Source of the DNA: Vibrio intestinalis
Lineage (GTDB): Bacteria; Pseudomonadota; Gammaproteobacteria; Enterobacterales; Vibrionaceae
DNA length: 64,000 nt
Direction: 5' to 3'
Assembly (NCBI RefSeq): GCF_025195085.2
Contig: NZ_JANAVY020000017.1
Location: forward strand, 1 to 64,000
Of this stretch, positions 44,365-52,511 are shown one piece after another; position 1 is the stretch's first letter, and every line of letters starts with the position of its first letter. The notes beneath the pieces are model-generated. The model ran no database searches. It was not told the DNA's origin and saw only the letters and a list, made by a program, of their open reading frames with translations. The translations under genes were made by a program, and so were the position numbers.

Positions 44365-45288
44365 TTACTTCTCCTCGTCTTGTTTCTTACACATTGGGAA
44401 GCCAAGTGCTTCACGAGATGCGTAGTACGCTTCTGCAACCGCTTTAGTTAGGTTACGGATACGAAGGATGTAACGTTGGCGCTCTGTAACAGAGATAGCT
44501 TTACGCGCATCAAGAAGGTTGAATGCATGTGCTGCTTTAAGAATGCGCTCGTAAGCTGGAAGAGGTAGAGGTTTCTCTAGCTCTAGTAGCTCTTTAGATT
44601 CTTTTTCACATTGGTCAAAGAAGCTAAATAGGAAATCTACGTCAGCGTGCTCGAAGTTGTAGGTTGATTGCTCAACTTCGTTTTGGTGGAAGATATCACC
44701 GTAAGTCACGTTGCTGCCGTCTGGTGCTACGTTCCATACAAGATCGTAAACAGAGTCTACTTCTTGGATGTACATTGCTAAACGTTCGATACCGTAAGTG
44801 ATTTCACCTGTTACTGGTTTACACTCAAGGCCACCAACTTGTTGGAAGTAAGTAAACTGAGTTACTTCCATGCCGTTAAGCCATACTTCCCAGCCTAGAC
44901 CCCATGCGCCTAGTGTTGGGTTTTCCCAGTTGTCTTCTACGAAACGAATGTCGTGAACAAGTGGGTCGATACCAAGCACTTCAAGTGAGCCTAGGTACAA
45001 CTCCTGAATGTTATCTGGAGATGGTTTTAGAGCTACTTGGAATTGATAGTAGTGCTGCAGACGGTTCGGGTTCTCACCGTAACGACCATCGGTCGGACGA
45101 CGAGAAGGTTGAACGTATGCCGTAGACATTGGCTCTGGGCCAAGTGCACGTAAACATGTCATTGGGTGAGAGGTACCCGCACCTACTTCCATATCTAGAG
45201 GTTGAACGATGGTACAACCGTTTTGTGCCCAATAATCCTGCAGCGCGAGGATCATTCCCTGGAAGGTTTTGATATCGTATTTTTGCAT
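44365..45288 (-). CDS. glyQ: Glycyl-tRNA synthetase alpha subunit
   Basis: GlyQ is the catalytic alpha subunit. ATG 45288 gives 307 residues, the usual size, beginning MQKYDIKTFQGMILALQDYW. The upstream in-frame extension of 17 codons is basic and hydrophobic and unlike the family. Class II motif regions such as GAGTSHPMTCLRALG and ERLAMYIQEVDSVYDLVW are present. It is divergent from the Mn exporter gene. Confidence 0.98.
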   Translation of the reverse strand: MQKYDIKTFQGMILALQDYWAQNGCTIVQPLDMEVGAGTSHPMTCLRALGPEPMSTAYVQPSRRPTDGRYGENPNRLQHYYQFQVALKPSPDNIQELYLGSLEVLGIDPLVHDIRFVEDNWENPTLGAWGLGWEVWLNGMEVTQFTYFQQVGGLECKPVTGEITYGIERLAMYIQEVDSVYDLVWNVAPDGSNVTYGDIFHQNEVEQSTYNFEHADVDFLFSFFDQCEKESKELLELEKPLPLPAYERILKAAHAFNLLDARKAISVTERQRYILRIRNLTKAVAEAYYASREALGFPMCKKQDEEK

Positions 45289-45519
45289 AGCCTGCTTCGC
45301 GCGATTCTTCTGAATGAATTTAATGAAAATAACGATCAAGTATACCGAGATATCGTGCGTGGTAGTAGAGGGAATCTTGCTTATTTCATAGGCAAAAGCG
45401 TTTAGTTTGCTCTAAACACAAAATTTTCCACCAAAACTACCGTTAAGTACGCCTGATAACGGTTTCTGACTGCAGTTTCTCGGCTTGCAACTGGCTATGT
45501 TACTGATTAGAATTGCGCC

Positions 45520-45646
45520 GTCTTTGGGGAGTAGCTTACTCATTCAACAACCTCGTTGAAACGTTCGTTCGTCAACATACTTGGTGCCAAATCACCATGG
45601 CGTTCGAGACTCATCATTCCGCGATGGGTTTAGCAAGACCTTAGAC
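45520..45646 (+). promoter_or_regulatory. Manganese (yybP-ykoY) riboswitch
   Basis: The leader contains the yybP-ykoY landmarks: GTCTTTGGGGAGTAGC at 45520-45535 and GCAAGACC at 45633-45640, with the closing pair GTCT/AGAC at the ends. It precedes a UPF0016-family Mn exporter, which is the known arrangement in vibrios. After it, ACAAACC/GGTTTGT (45655-45682) and GGGTGGGG/CCCCGCCC (45663-45711) are mutually exclusive candidate expression-platform stems. Mn2+ should switch expression on. Confidence 0.85.
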
Positions 45647-45715
45647 AAATCATCACAAACCAGGGTGGGGAGTGAGGTTTGTCTTTGGAAATATAATAAT
45701 AATCCCCGCCCTAAT

Positions 45716-46285
45716 ATGAGCAATGTTGTGAGCGTTCTAGCTATATCTTTAACGACTGTAGCGATAGCCGAGATAGGGGATAAAACCCAACTGTTGTCTT
45801 TGCTGTTAGCCAGTCGCTTTCGTAAACCTGTGCCAATTATTTTGGCCATCTTATTGGCGACTCTTGCCAACCATGCCTTAGCAGCATGGTTAGGGGTAGT
45901 GGTGGCCGATCATGTTTCTCCTGAAGTTCTCAAATGGGGTATTGCAGCGAGCTTTTTAGCTATGGCTGTGTGGGTGTTAGTGCCTGACAAAATTGATGAA
46001 AATGAAACCTACTCAGGTAAAAGTGCCTTCTTTACCAGTTTTATGGCCTTTTTCATTGCGGAGATTGGCGATAAAACGCAAATTGCGACCTCAATTATTG
46101 GTGCGCAGTACGCTGATGCTTTGCTGCTAGTGGTGATCGGTACGACGCTTGGCATGATGGTGGCAAATGTGCCTGTTGTGCTGATGGGGAATTTCTCTGC
46201 CGACAAATTACCGTTAGCCCTTATTCGCAAGATAACGTGTGCCATCTTTGTTGCATTGGCGATTGGCGCAGCATTCTTCTCTTAA
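45716..46285 (+). CDS. mneA: Manganese exporter MneA (UPF0016/GDT1 family)
   Basis: This is a UPF0016 family membrane protein, known in Vibrio cholerae as the Mn exporter MneA. ATG 45716 gives 189 residues with about six helices. The two family repeats are AEIGDKTQLLSLLLASR (about 20-36) and AEIGDKTQIATSIIGAQ (about 110-126), where the acidic E-x-G-D residues bind the metal. The frame is open upstream to TTG 45581, but that lies in the riboswitch. No clear ribosome binding site precedes ATG 45716, so the exact start is uncertain. Confidence 0.9.
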   Translation: MSNVVSVLAISLTTVAIAEIGDKTQLLSLLLASRFRKPVPIILAILLATLANHALAAWLGVVVADHVSPEVLKWGIAASFLAMAVWVLVPDKIDENETYSGKSAFFTSFMAFFIAEIGDKTQIATSIIGAQYADALLLVVIGTTLGMMVANVPVVLMGNFSADKLPLALIRKITCAIFVALAIGAAFFS

Positions 46286-46315
46286 ATTTGCCTAATCGCT
46301 GATAGTGAATGACGT

Positions 46316-46350
46316 GCGGCCAGATGGATATTTTAATCTGGTCGCATTTT
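46316..46350 (+). terminator. Terminator of mneA
   Basis: GCGGCCAGAT and ATCTGGTCGC form a stem with one wobble pair, followed by ATTTTAAT. The remaining stretch to 46594 is A/T-rich and probably holds the promoter of the next gene; I saw no clear operator. Confidence 0.7.
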
Positions 46351-46594
46351 AATCAGAATAGTGGCGAATTCGATTAAATCTGATTTGTTGTAATCTTTCA
46401 TCAAACGGCACAAAAATAGATGATGTGCTGCTCAAATATTCCGCAATTTGACGGCCAAAGTTGTTGTTCAATTATCAAACATCATTTTTTTGTAATGAAC
46501 ATGCAACGCCATGTTTTTTATTAGATTTTCGTCATATTGATGTCGTAAATTATTCTCGTTATTTTCTATGCGATTTTATTCATAAGGTATCGCT

Positions 46595-48268
46595 ATGAAA
46601 ACAACTCTTTTATCTACCGTGATTGCCTCTGCAATCGCGTTTTCTGCAAGTTCTGTTGTTGCGGCTGATTTAGATGAGATGTCTCAACTGACAATCATCC
46701 CAAACCATAACCCATCGCTAATCCGCAACTTTAACCCTTATGCAGTGTCTCGCCTGCATACTGCGCGTGACTTTATCTTCGAGCCGTTAGTGATCTTTAA
46801 TGAGCTGAAAGGTAATGTGCCAGAGTACCGTTTGGCGACAGGCTTTGCGCTAAGTGAAGACCTACTCAGCATTACTTTTGATTTACGTGAAGGCGTGACT
46901 TGGTCTGATGGCGAAACGTTCGATGCAGACGATGTGGTATTCACGTTTGATTTAGTTCGTAAACACCCAAACATTGATGATCGCGGCATTAACAGCAAAG
47001 TGAAGTCAGTTGAAAAGCTTGGCCCTTACAAAGTGCGTTTCAACTTAGATAAGGTGAACACCAACATCGGTTACGAAATCGCGCAAGTTCCGGTTGTGCC
47101 TGAGCATCAATGGAAGTCAGTTGAAGACCCTGCGGCATTTATGAACCCGAATCCTGTCGGCACAGGGCCATTTACTGAACTACCTAAGTTTACTTCGACT
47201 CTGTTCCTTCAATGTCGTAACCCGAATTACTGGGATAATGACAATCTCGATGTAGACTGTTTACGTGTACCGCAAATGAACCATAACGACCAAGTGTTGG
47301 GTGAGTTAATGAACTCACGCATTGACTGGGCAGGCTCGTTCATTCCTGATATTGATCAGACTTTCCTAAAAGCCTCGAAGAACCATGGTTACTGGTATCC
47401 GCCAGCAGGTACGCAAGCATTCATGTTTAACTACGCGTCAAAAGACAAAGTGAAACATGAAGTGCTGAACGATATTCAGTTCCGCCGTGCCTTCTCAATG
47501 GCGATTGACCGCCAAACGCTGATTGATATTGCGAACTACGGTAATGCGGTATTGAATGACTTTGCTTCTGGCCTCGGCTATGCATTTGAAACTTGGTCTG
47601 ATGAAGCGGTACATAACCAGTACAAACCGTTTATGACTTACTCGCCAGAAAAAGCAAAAGCACTATTAGCAGAAGCTGGCTATAAAGATATCGACAACGA
47701 TGGCTTTGTTGAGTCTCCATCTGGTGAGAAGTTTGAACTAAGTATTCAATCACCTCAGGGTTGGACGGATTTCAACAACACAGTCATGCTGGCTTCTGAG
47801 CAGTTGCTTGAAGTGGGTATTAAAGTGAAAGCGCGTACACCTGATTTCTCTATCTACAATAAGAGCATGCTAGGTGCGGATTACGATATCGCTTACACCA
47901 ACTACTTCCATGGTCCAACACCACACAAATACTGGGATAGTGGTTACCACTCGCGCCTACAAGCGTCTGAAGGTATGCCGCGCTTTGCGATGCACCACTG
48001 GAAGAACGATAAGTTAGATAGCTTGCTAGATAGCTTCTACAAAACAGCAGATAGCCAAGAGCAGAAAAATATTGCTCATGACATTCAAAAGCTGATCGCA
48101 GAAAACCAAGTAACAGTGCCAGTATTGTCTGGACCTAACTTCTACCAATACAACACCACTCGCTTTACTGGCTGGTGGACAGAGGATAATCCAAAAGGTC
48201 GTCCAATGGTTTGGGAAGGTACACCAGAACGTCTACTACACGTACTCGACCTAAAACCACGTAGCTAA
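46595..48268 (+). CDS. Solitary family 5 solute-binding protein, chitooligosaccharide-binding-like
   Basis: This periplasmic binding protein of the dipeptide/oligosaccharide (family 5) group has 557 residues. A signal peptide (cut after VVAA, about 24) precedes RNFNPYAVSRLHTARDFIFE. Stretches such as LQCRNPNYWDNDNLDVDCLR, WYPPAGTQAFMFNY, ASGLGYAFE and TTRFTGWWTEDNPKGRP resemble the Vibrio chitin-oligosaccharide-binding protein CBP, recalled from memory. The tryptophans in GWTDFNN and GWWTEDN may stack on sugar. No ABC permease or ATPase is adjacent, so the transporter or sensor partner must be elsewhere. A peptide ligand remains possible. Confidence 0.8.
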   Translation: MKTTLLSTVIASAIAFSASSVVAADLDEMSQLTIIPNHNPSLIRNFNPYAVSRLHTARDFIFEPLVIFNELKGNVPEYRLATGFALSEDLLSITFDLREGVTWSDGETFDADDVVFTFDLVRKHPNIDDRGINSKVKSVEKLGPYKVRFNLDKVNTNIGYEIAQVPVVPEHQWKSVEDPAAFMNPNPVGTGPFTELPKFTSTLFLQCRNPNYWDNDNLDVDCLRVPQMNHNDQVLGELMNSRIDWAGSFIPDIDQTFLKASKNHGYWYPPAGTQAFMFNYASKDKVKHEVLNDIQFRRAFSMAIDRQTLIDIANYGNAVLNDFASGLGYAFETWSDEAVHNQYKPFMTYSPEKAKALLAEAGYKDIDNDGFVESPSGEKFELSIQSPQGWTDFNNTVMLASEQLLEVGIKVKARTPDFSIYNKSMLGADYDIAYTNYFHGPTPHKYWDSGYHSRLQASEGMPRFAMHHWKNDKLDSLLDSFYKTADSQEQKNIAHDIQKLIAENQVTVPVLSGPNFYQYNTTRFTGWWTEDNPKGRPMVWEGTPERLLHVLDLKPRS

Positions 48269-48304
48269 TCCGTTAGCCTACAAAAGCTCAACACATAAAC
48301 CCAA

Positions 48305-48336
48305 AAGGCTCTAATCTTAGATTAGGGCCTTTTTTA
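48305..48336 (+). terminator. Terminator of the binding-protein gene
   Basis: AAGGCTCTAATC-TTA-GATTAGGGCCTT is followed by TTTTA; a strong hairpin with one mismatch. Confidence 0.85.
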
Positions 48337-48480
48337 TGCTTGATGAACTGACCTATAAAGAAGAAAAGTGAGTTTGTTCAAACTCTTAAGTAAATTCGGT
48401 GAAATGCGTGACCGCTGACATATTAGTGTCACAATTGTCATGCTACTTTAATCATAACAACAGTGGCGGAGGGCAAAATT

Positions 48481-48741
48481 ATGCTGACACGTTACATGGG
48501 GATGACCCCAAAAAGTCAGAGCTATTTGTTCACATTTGGCTTAGTACTGACCATTCTCGGTATGATGTTGACGGATATGTGGCTGCCGATGGTGGCAGGT
48601 GCCATTATTCTTGCAGGCTTAACGGTCGAATCTTGGATTCGCGTGGCACACATTATCCCAATGCATGAACAGATGCGCTCAATGCAAAAACAGATAAACA
48701 AGCTGCAATCTGAAATACGTACGCTTGAGTACGACGAATAA
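48481..48741 (+). CDS. Small two-helix membrane protein with coiled-coil tail
   Basis: I do not recognise a family. From ATG 48481, with a GGAGG ribosome binding site, it has 86 residues. Two hydrophobic helices (about 16-32 and 34-50) are followed by a charged, heptad-like tail rich in Met, Gln and Lys (MHEQMRSMQKQINKLQSEIR), suggesting a membrane-anchored coiled coil. The frame can extend to GTG 48463, which overlaps the ribosome binding site. It stands alone between terminators. Confidence 0.75.
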   Translation: MLTRYMGMTPKSQSYLFTFGLVLTILGMMLTDMWLPMVAGAIILAGLTVESWIRVAHIIPMHEQMRSMQKQINKLQSEIRTLEYDE

Positions 48742-48759
48742 TCGCTCACAGAACAAACC

Positions 48760-48786
48760 AAAACGGCTGCCAATGGCAGCCGTTTT
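48760..48786. terminator. Bidirectional terminator between the small membrane protein and tusA
   Basis: A perfect hairpin AAAACGGCTGCC-AAT-GGCAGCCGTTTT lies between convergent genes. Confidence 0.88.
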
Positions 48787-48811
48787 ACTATCTGTTTTCC
48801 AACGAAGTATT

Positions 48812-49066
48812 CTAGCTTAAGCCTTTTTTGATGAGGTACTGGTAAGGCAGCTCATCAGTCTTAGCATCAATTAATTGATGATCCATAAAGCGGCAAAAGC
48901 TTGGGATATCTCGAGTGGTTGATGGGTCATCTGCTTTCACTAACAGAACCTCACCATCTTGCATGTTGCGAATTGTCTTCCTGACCATCATTACGGGCTC
49001 TGGGCAGCGTAATCCTTCTGCCTCTAGGGTATGCGTTACCTGCTCTGAATTCATTGTCATGGTCAT
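48812..49066 (-). CDS. tusA: Sulfurtransferase TusA
   Basis: TusA (SirA) passes persulfide sulfur from IscS to the TusBCD-E relay for 2-thiouridine at tRNA position 34, the same base modified by MnmE and MnmG in this window. The 84 residues have the signature EGLRCPEPVMMVRKTI with the active cysteine (Cys21). There are three clustered Met codons at the N-terminus (1, 3, 5), so the start is uncertain by a few residues. The C-terminus ends LIKKGLS. Confidence 0.92.
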   Translation of the reverse strand: MTMTMNSEQVTHTLEAEGLRCPEPVMMVRKTIRNMQDGEVLLVKADDPSTTRDIPSFCRFMDHQLIDAKTDELPYQYLIKKGLS

Positions 49067-49197
49067 ATCTGTGTTGCTCGATTAAGGCGGTAGATAATAC
49101 TAGTGAAGAAAAAATATTCAATAATCACTTGGCAAAAGGATCATTTTGTTTTAATTTAATTAACAAGTTGGTAACAAAAATAAAAGAGAGAATGGAA

Positions 49198-49380
49198 ATG
49201 CTAACCCCACTCGATAGACTTTCTATCTATTCTGTCCTCTGTTTTATCGCGTTAAGCACTCTTGTTATGCGTTCACCTGCTGAGGGTTCTTTGATGCCAT
49301 TGATTAGCGTTGCAGCCACAATTGTAGGGATTTGGCTTGAAATACGCCAGTGGCAAGGATCTTCTTCTAAAGAGTGCTGA
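49198..49380 (+). CDS. Hypothetical 60-residue membrane protein
   Basis: From ATG 49198 the frame gives 60 residues (MLTPLDRLSIYSVLCFIALS, then STLVMRSPAEG and a second hydrophobic stretch, ending SSSKEC). GAGAG lies 8 bases upstream; a second ATG at 49192 is 2 codons earlier. Two short membrane helices are likely (about 9-23 and 32-48). The longer upstream frame overlaps tusA and is probably not translated. No family recognised. Confidence 0.55.
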   Translation: MLTPLDRLSIYSVLCFIALSTLVMRSPAEGSLMPLISVAATIVGIWLEIRQWQGSSSKEC

Positions 49381-49744
49381 CTAACTGAGACATTGTAATT
49401 GTCATATTAATTCCGCCAAAACTCTATTCCGACACTATCCCCAGTTTTCTTGGGCTTCCCCGCCGAAAGGCGGGATTTTTTTGCCTGAGGGATTTAATTT
49501 TATAATGATTAGTTTAGTTTTTTGTTAAGCACTATGTTGCTTACATTCGGCTTACAAAAAACGCCTTGCAAAAGAAGTGGTTAAACGCAATTATCGCGCC
49601 CCTCATCGATAGGTTTGCAGTTTATAAATGTCAGGCGAACTATAGAGAGTTTGATTTATCAGGTTTTATGCTGTTCGCTTTTTATAGGGATGTTGGATTC
49701 ATACTCGTCGCAGACTTTTGTTATACGAACCAGTGCGAGGCATT
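49381..49744 (+). other. Gene-free stretch before the chemoreceptor, with terminator
   Basis: The first part holds the terminator CCCGCC-GAAA-GGCGGG followed by a seven-T run (49459-49482), for the 60-residue gene. The remainder is A/T-rich and presumably includes the chemoreceptor promoter. No other structure or flagellar-type promoter could be supported. Confidence 0.7.
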
Positions 49745-51358
49745 ATGAAAAATATCTCTACAAAACTATTATTGATTCCACTTCTTTTTTCCCTTTCATT
49801 GATAACAATCCATCTTTTAAATGAGTCTGTCACGCAGAAGGTGATGGAGCGCTTCGAATCTGTTTATTTAGACCGTGTTGTTCCTCTTTCTGACCTAAAA
49901 AGAATTTCTGATTTGTATGCGGTGAACTTGATTGATGCCGCCAACAAACAACACATTGGTGCAATCAACAAAGCGCAGCTTGATTCGAGTGCGTTGAGTG
50001 CCATCAATGAAGCAAAAGCAATTTGGCAAGCGTACTTGAATACCACACTGACTGATAAAGAAGCACTAATCGCTAAAGGTCTTGATCTCAAACTTAAAGA
50101 TGTGGAAGCCAAAGTGCCAACGATGTTGGTGCAGCATGAGAGTGGTGACCTAGACGATGTAGAGTTGATCTCAGAGCTTTATTTATTAGTTGATGCTTTG
50201 GGTGAAGATCTTGGTTCACTAATCGAACTTCAACTTGATGTTTCTAGCAAGGAATTTGATACGTCACACCAAGAGTTAGATTCGGCGACTTTATGGGGTT
50301 GGGTGATTGTGATTATGACTTCACTCATGGTTTCCGCGCTGTCTTTTTGGTTTACAAATCGAGAAGTAAAAAACCTGCCTAAAATTGTAGGATGGCTTAA
50401 AGAGTTGTCTGAAGGTCATGTTAATCAGCATCGTTTACAGAGCTGTAATAACGAGTTGGATAGCATCTCAGACTCTTTGATTACATTGTCCGAAAAGCTA
50501 TCGGGCGTGATATCAGAGAGCCAAAGCGTTATGGATGCCATTCAAGTCAAGCAAGGCCAATCATTACAACTTGTGGAGAAAAACCGCGCAAACTCTTTCA
50601 GTGAACTGTCATCGATAGAGCAAGTTGCTACGGCCTCAACAGAGCTTGCTTCTACCGCAGATGATGTGGCGACTAACGCATTAAAGGCAGAAGATGCCAC
50701 AGCCCAAGCCTCTAGTGTGATTGAGTCTAGTCAGTCTATATTGACTAACTCAACACAGACAACGGAGCAAATCAGCGAGTCAATTACTGAAGCTAAAGGG
50801 TTAGTGAATCAACTGCGTGAACACTCAGAAAATATCAATACTGTGGTTGAAGTGATCAATAACATTTCTGAGCAAACCAATTTATTGGCTTTGAATGCTG
50901 CAATTGAAGCAGCTCGCGCCGGTGAGCATGGCCGGGGATTTGCAGTCGTTGCAGATGAAGTAAGAGCTCTGGCTGCGAAGACCCAGCAATCAACGGTTGA
51001 TATACAAAACATTATTTCTCAGCTTCAAGACCAATCAATGCTTGCTGATGATTCGATGAGTAGAAATGTAGAATTGATGGAGTCGGCTAAGGCAGCAACA
51101 TCAGAACTAGCTAATTCTTTTGATATTATCTCTCAGCAAGTTGAAGGTATTTCGGATGTGAATGCGGTGGTGGCGACTGCTTCAGAAGAACAAAGCGTTG
51201 TAACACAAGATATTTCAAAGCAGCTTGAAGATATCAATACATTGGTTCAGCAAAACATCCAAGGCATTGAAGAAAGCACGTTATCAAACCAAGAAGTGAA
51301 TGCACTAGCTAAGCAGTTACAATCTAAGCTTGCCTTCTTTAAGGTCAGTGATAGATAG
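49745..51358 (+). CDS. Methyl-accepting chemotaxis protein
   Basis: This transmembrane chemoreceptor has 537 residues from ATG 49745. TM1 is at about 7-25, a periplasmic helical ligand domain spans about 26-180 and TM2 is at about 186-204. A short, poorly conserved HAMP-like linker is followed by the long cytoplasmic signalling hairpin. The hairpin tip is EQTNLLALNAAIEAARAGEH, the CheA/CheW contact. The C-terminus (LAFFKVSDR) lacks a CheR/CheB-docking pentapeptide. The ligand is unknown. A four-helix-bundle sensor of the MCP/Tar or CHASE3-like type is possible. Confidence 0.93.
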   Translation: MKNISTKLLLIPLLFSLSLITIHLLNESVTQKVMERFESVYLDRVVPLSDLKRISDLYAVNLIDAANKQHIGAINKAQLDSSALSAINEAKAIWQAYLNTTLTDKEALIAKGLDLKLKDVEAKVPTMLVQHESGDLDDVELISELYLLVDALGEDLGSLIELQLDVSSKEFDTSHQELDSATLWGWVIVIMTSLMVSALSFWFTNREVKNLPKIVGWLKELSEGHVNQHRLQSCNNELDSISDSLITLSEKLSGVISESQSVMDAIQVKQGQSLQLVEKNRANSFSELSSIEQVATASTELASTADDVATNALKAEDATAQASSVIESSQSILTNSTQTTEQISESITEAKGLVNQLREHSENINTVVEVINNISEQTNLLALNAAIEAARAGEHGRGFAVVADEVRALAAKTQQSTVDIQNIISQLQDQSMLADDSMSRNVELMESAKAATSELANSFDIISQQVEGISDVNAVVATASEEQSVVTQDISKQLEDINTLVQQNIQGIEESTLSNQEVNALAKQLQSKLAFFKVSDR

Positions 51359-51383
51359 TGATTTAATGGCACTAACAGAGATT

Positions 51384-51414
51384 AAAAACCACCAGCTTAT
51401 CTGGTGGTTTTTTT
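51384..51414 (+). terminator. Terminator of the chemoreceptor gene
   Basis: AAAAACCACCAG-CTTAT-CTGGTGGTTTTTTT is a strong Rho-independent terminator. Confidence 0.9.
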
Positions 51415-51495
51415 AGTTATGAGAGCGACTTTTCGTGATGTAGTCTAAAAAGGTACTATAGAAGACGCGAATTATTCGAACTAAGTGGGAAGCGA

Positions 51496-52437
51496 GTGGA
51501 ACTAGAAGACATCTATCGTCGAGATTTGAATTTGTTAGTCGCACTGCGCGTGCTGATTGAAGAGAGCAGTGTCAGCAAGGCTGCAAATCGTCTCAACTTA
51601 AGTCAGTCGGCCATGAGCCGTGTGTTAGGCCGTCTGCGCAGCCTGCTTGATGACCCTTTGTTTACTCGCCAAGGCCAACAACTAATCCCGACAGAAAAAG
51701 CGCTAGAAATTGATGCGGCATTGGGTGAACCTTTAGAATCTCTGCGCCAATTGTTGGCTCCGATGGAGTTTGACCCGCAGAGTTGCGACCAAACTTTTAC
51801 GATTGCGACCACTGACTATGCGATGCAAACCATCTTGCCATTCGCTTTGCCACGTATTTACCAAGAAGCACCCAATGTGTCGTTTAACTTCTTACCTTTG
51901 CAGCATGACCGCTTAGCGGATCAGCTTACCTACGAAGGTGCAGACTTAGCCATTTGTCGCCCGACAGGGCCTGTCGATCCATTGCGCAGTGAAATACTCG
52001 GCCGAGTGGGGGTGTTTTGTTTGTTGTCGAAGCAGCATCCACTCGCAGATAAAGAGATGAACTTGGCGGATTATCTGAGTTATCCGCACGCGATGATCGC
52101 AATTAGTGATGGAGTCAAAGCGCTGATAGAGCAAGCATTGGTTGATCAACCGAAACGTAAAATGGTGTTGCGTGCTTATCATTTAGAAGCAGCGCTCGCG
52201 ATAGTTGATACCATGCCGCTGATTATTACCGTGCCTGCAGACTTAGCGTATTTAGTTTCTGAACGTTATGACTTGGTGGTTAAGCCATTACCATTTCAGT
52301 TCACGCCGTTTGATTATTCGATGATTTGGCACGCGCGCTGCGAGCACTCACCAGCTCAAGAGTGGTTACGCTCAATCGTAAAAGAAGAGTGTAGTCGCCT
52401 GATCGCCAAACGGATTGAGGATATGGGGCTAGAGTAG
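51496..52437 (+). CDS. LysR-type transcriptional regulator
   Basis: This LysR regulator starts at GTG 51496 behind a GGGAAG ribosome binding site and has 313 residues. The helix-turn-helix (about 11-70, SVSKAANRLNLSQSAMSRVL) and an effector domain from about 98 are clear. The start DLNLLVALRVLIEESSVSKAA fits the NodD/LeuO-like group with its FTRQGQQLIPTEKA motif. The target is unknown; it converges with acuI rather than diverging from it. Confidence 0.88.
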   Translation: MELEDIYRRDLNLLVALRVLIEESSVSKAANRLNLSQSAMSRVLGRLRSLLDDPLFTRQGQQLIPTEKALEIDAALGEPLESLRQLLAPMEFDPQSCDQTFTIATTDYAMQTILPFALPRIYQEAPNVSFNFLPLQHDRLADQLTYEGADLAICRPTGPVDPLRSEILGRVGVFCLLSKQHPLADKEMNLADYLSYPHAMIAISDGVKALIEQALVDQPKRKMVLRAYHLEAALAIVDTMPLIITVPADLAYLVSERYDLVVKPLPFQFTPFDYSMIWHARCEHSPAQEWLRSIVKEECSRLIAKRIEDMGLE

Positions 52438-52465
52438 CGTTCAATTAAAAAAATTCAGATAACAA

Positions 52466-52489
52466 AAGAGCCAGCATTGCTGGCTCTTA
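52466..52489. terminator. Bidirectional terminator between the LysR gene and acuI
   Basis: AAGAGCCAGCATTGCTGGCTCTT is a perfect palindromic hairpin between convergent genes. Confidence 0.85.
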
Positions 52490-52511
52490 ATCTAACTAAA
52501 CAAACTATCGA

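Noticed and set aside
45581..45715. Upstream in-frame extension of the Mn exporter from TTG 45581
   Set aside because: It lies inside the riboswitch, is rich in polar residues unlike a UPF0016 N-terminus, and family members begin with the hydrophobic AEIGDKTQ repeat soon after the start.
48399..48668. 89-residue ORF overlapping the small membrane protein
   Set aside because: It is in a different frame of the same DNA without a ribosome binding site; the 86-residue frame has a strong one and clear membrane segments.
49560..49744. Flagellar sigma28-like promoter before the chemoreceptor
   Set aside because: TAAA and a CATCGATA-like element are present, but the spacing (18) does not fit the consensus (about 15).
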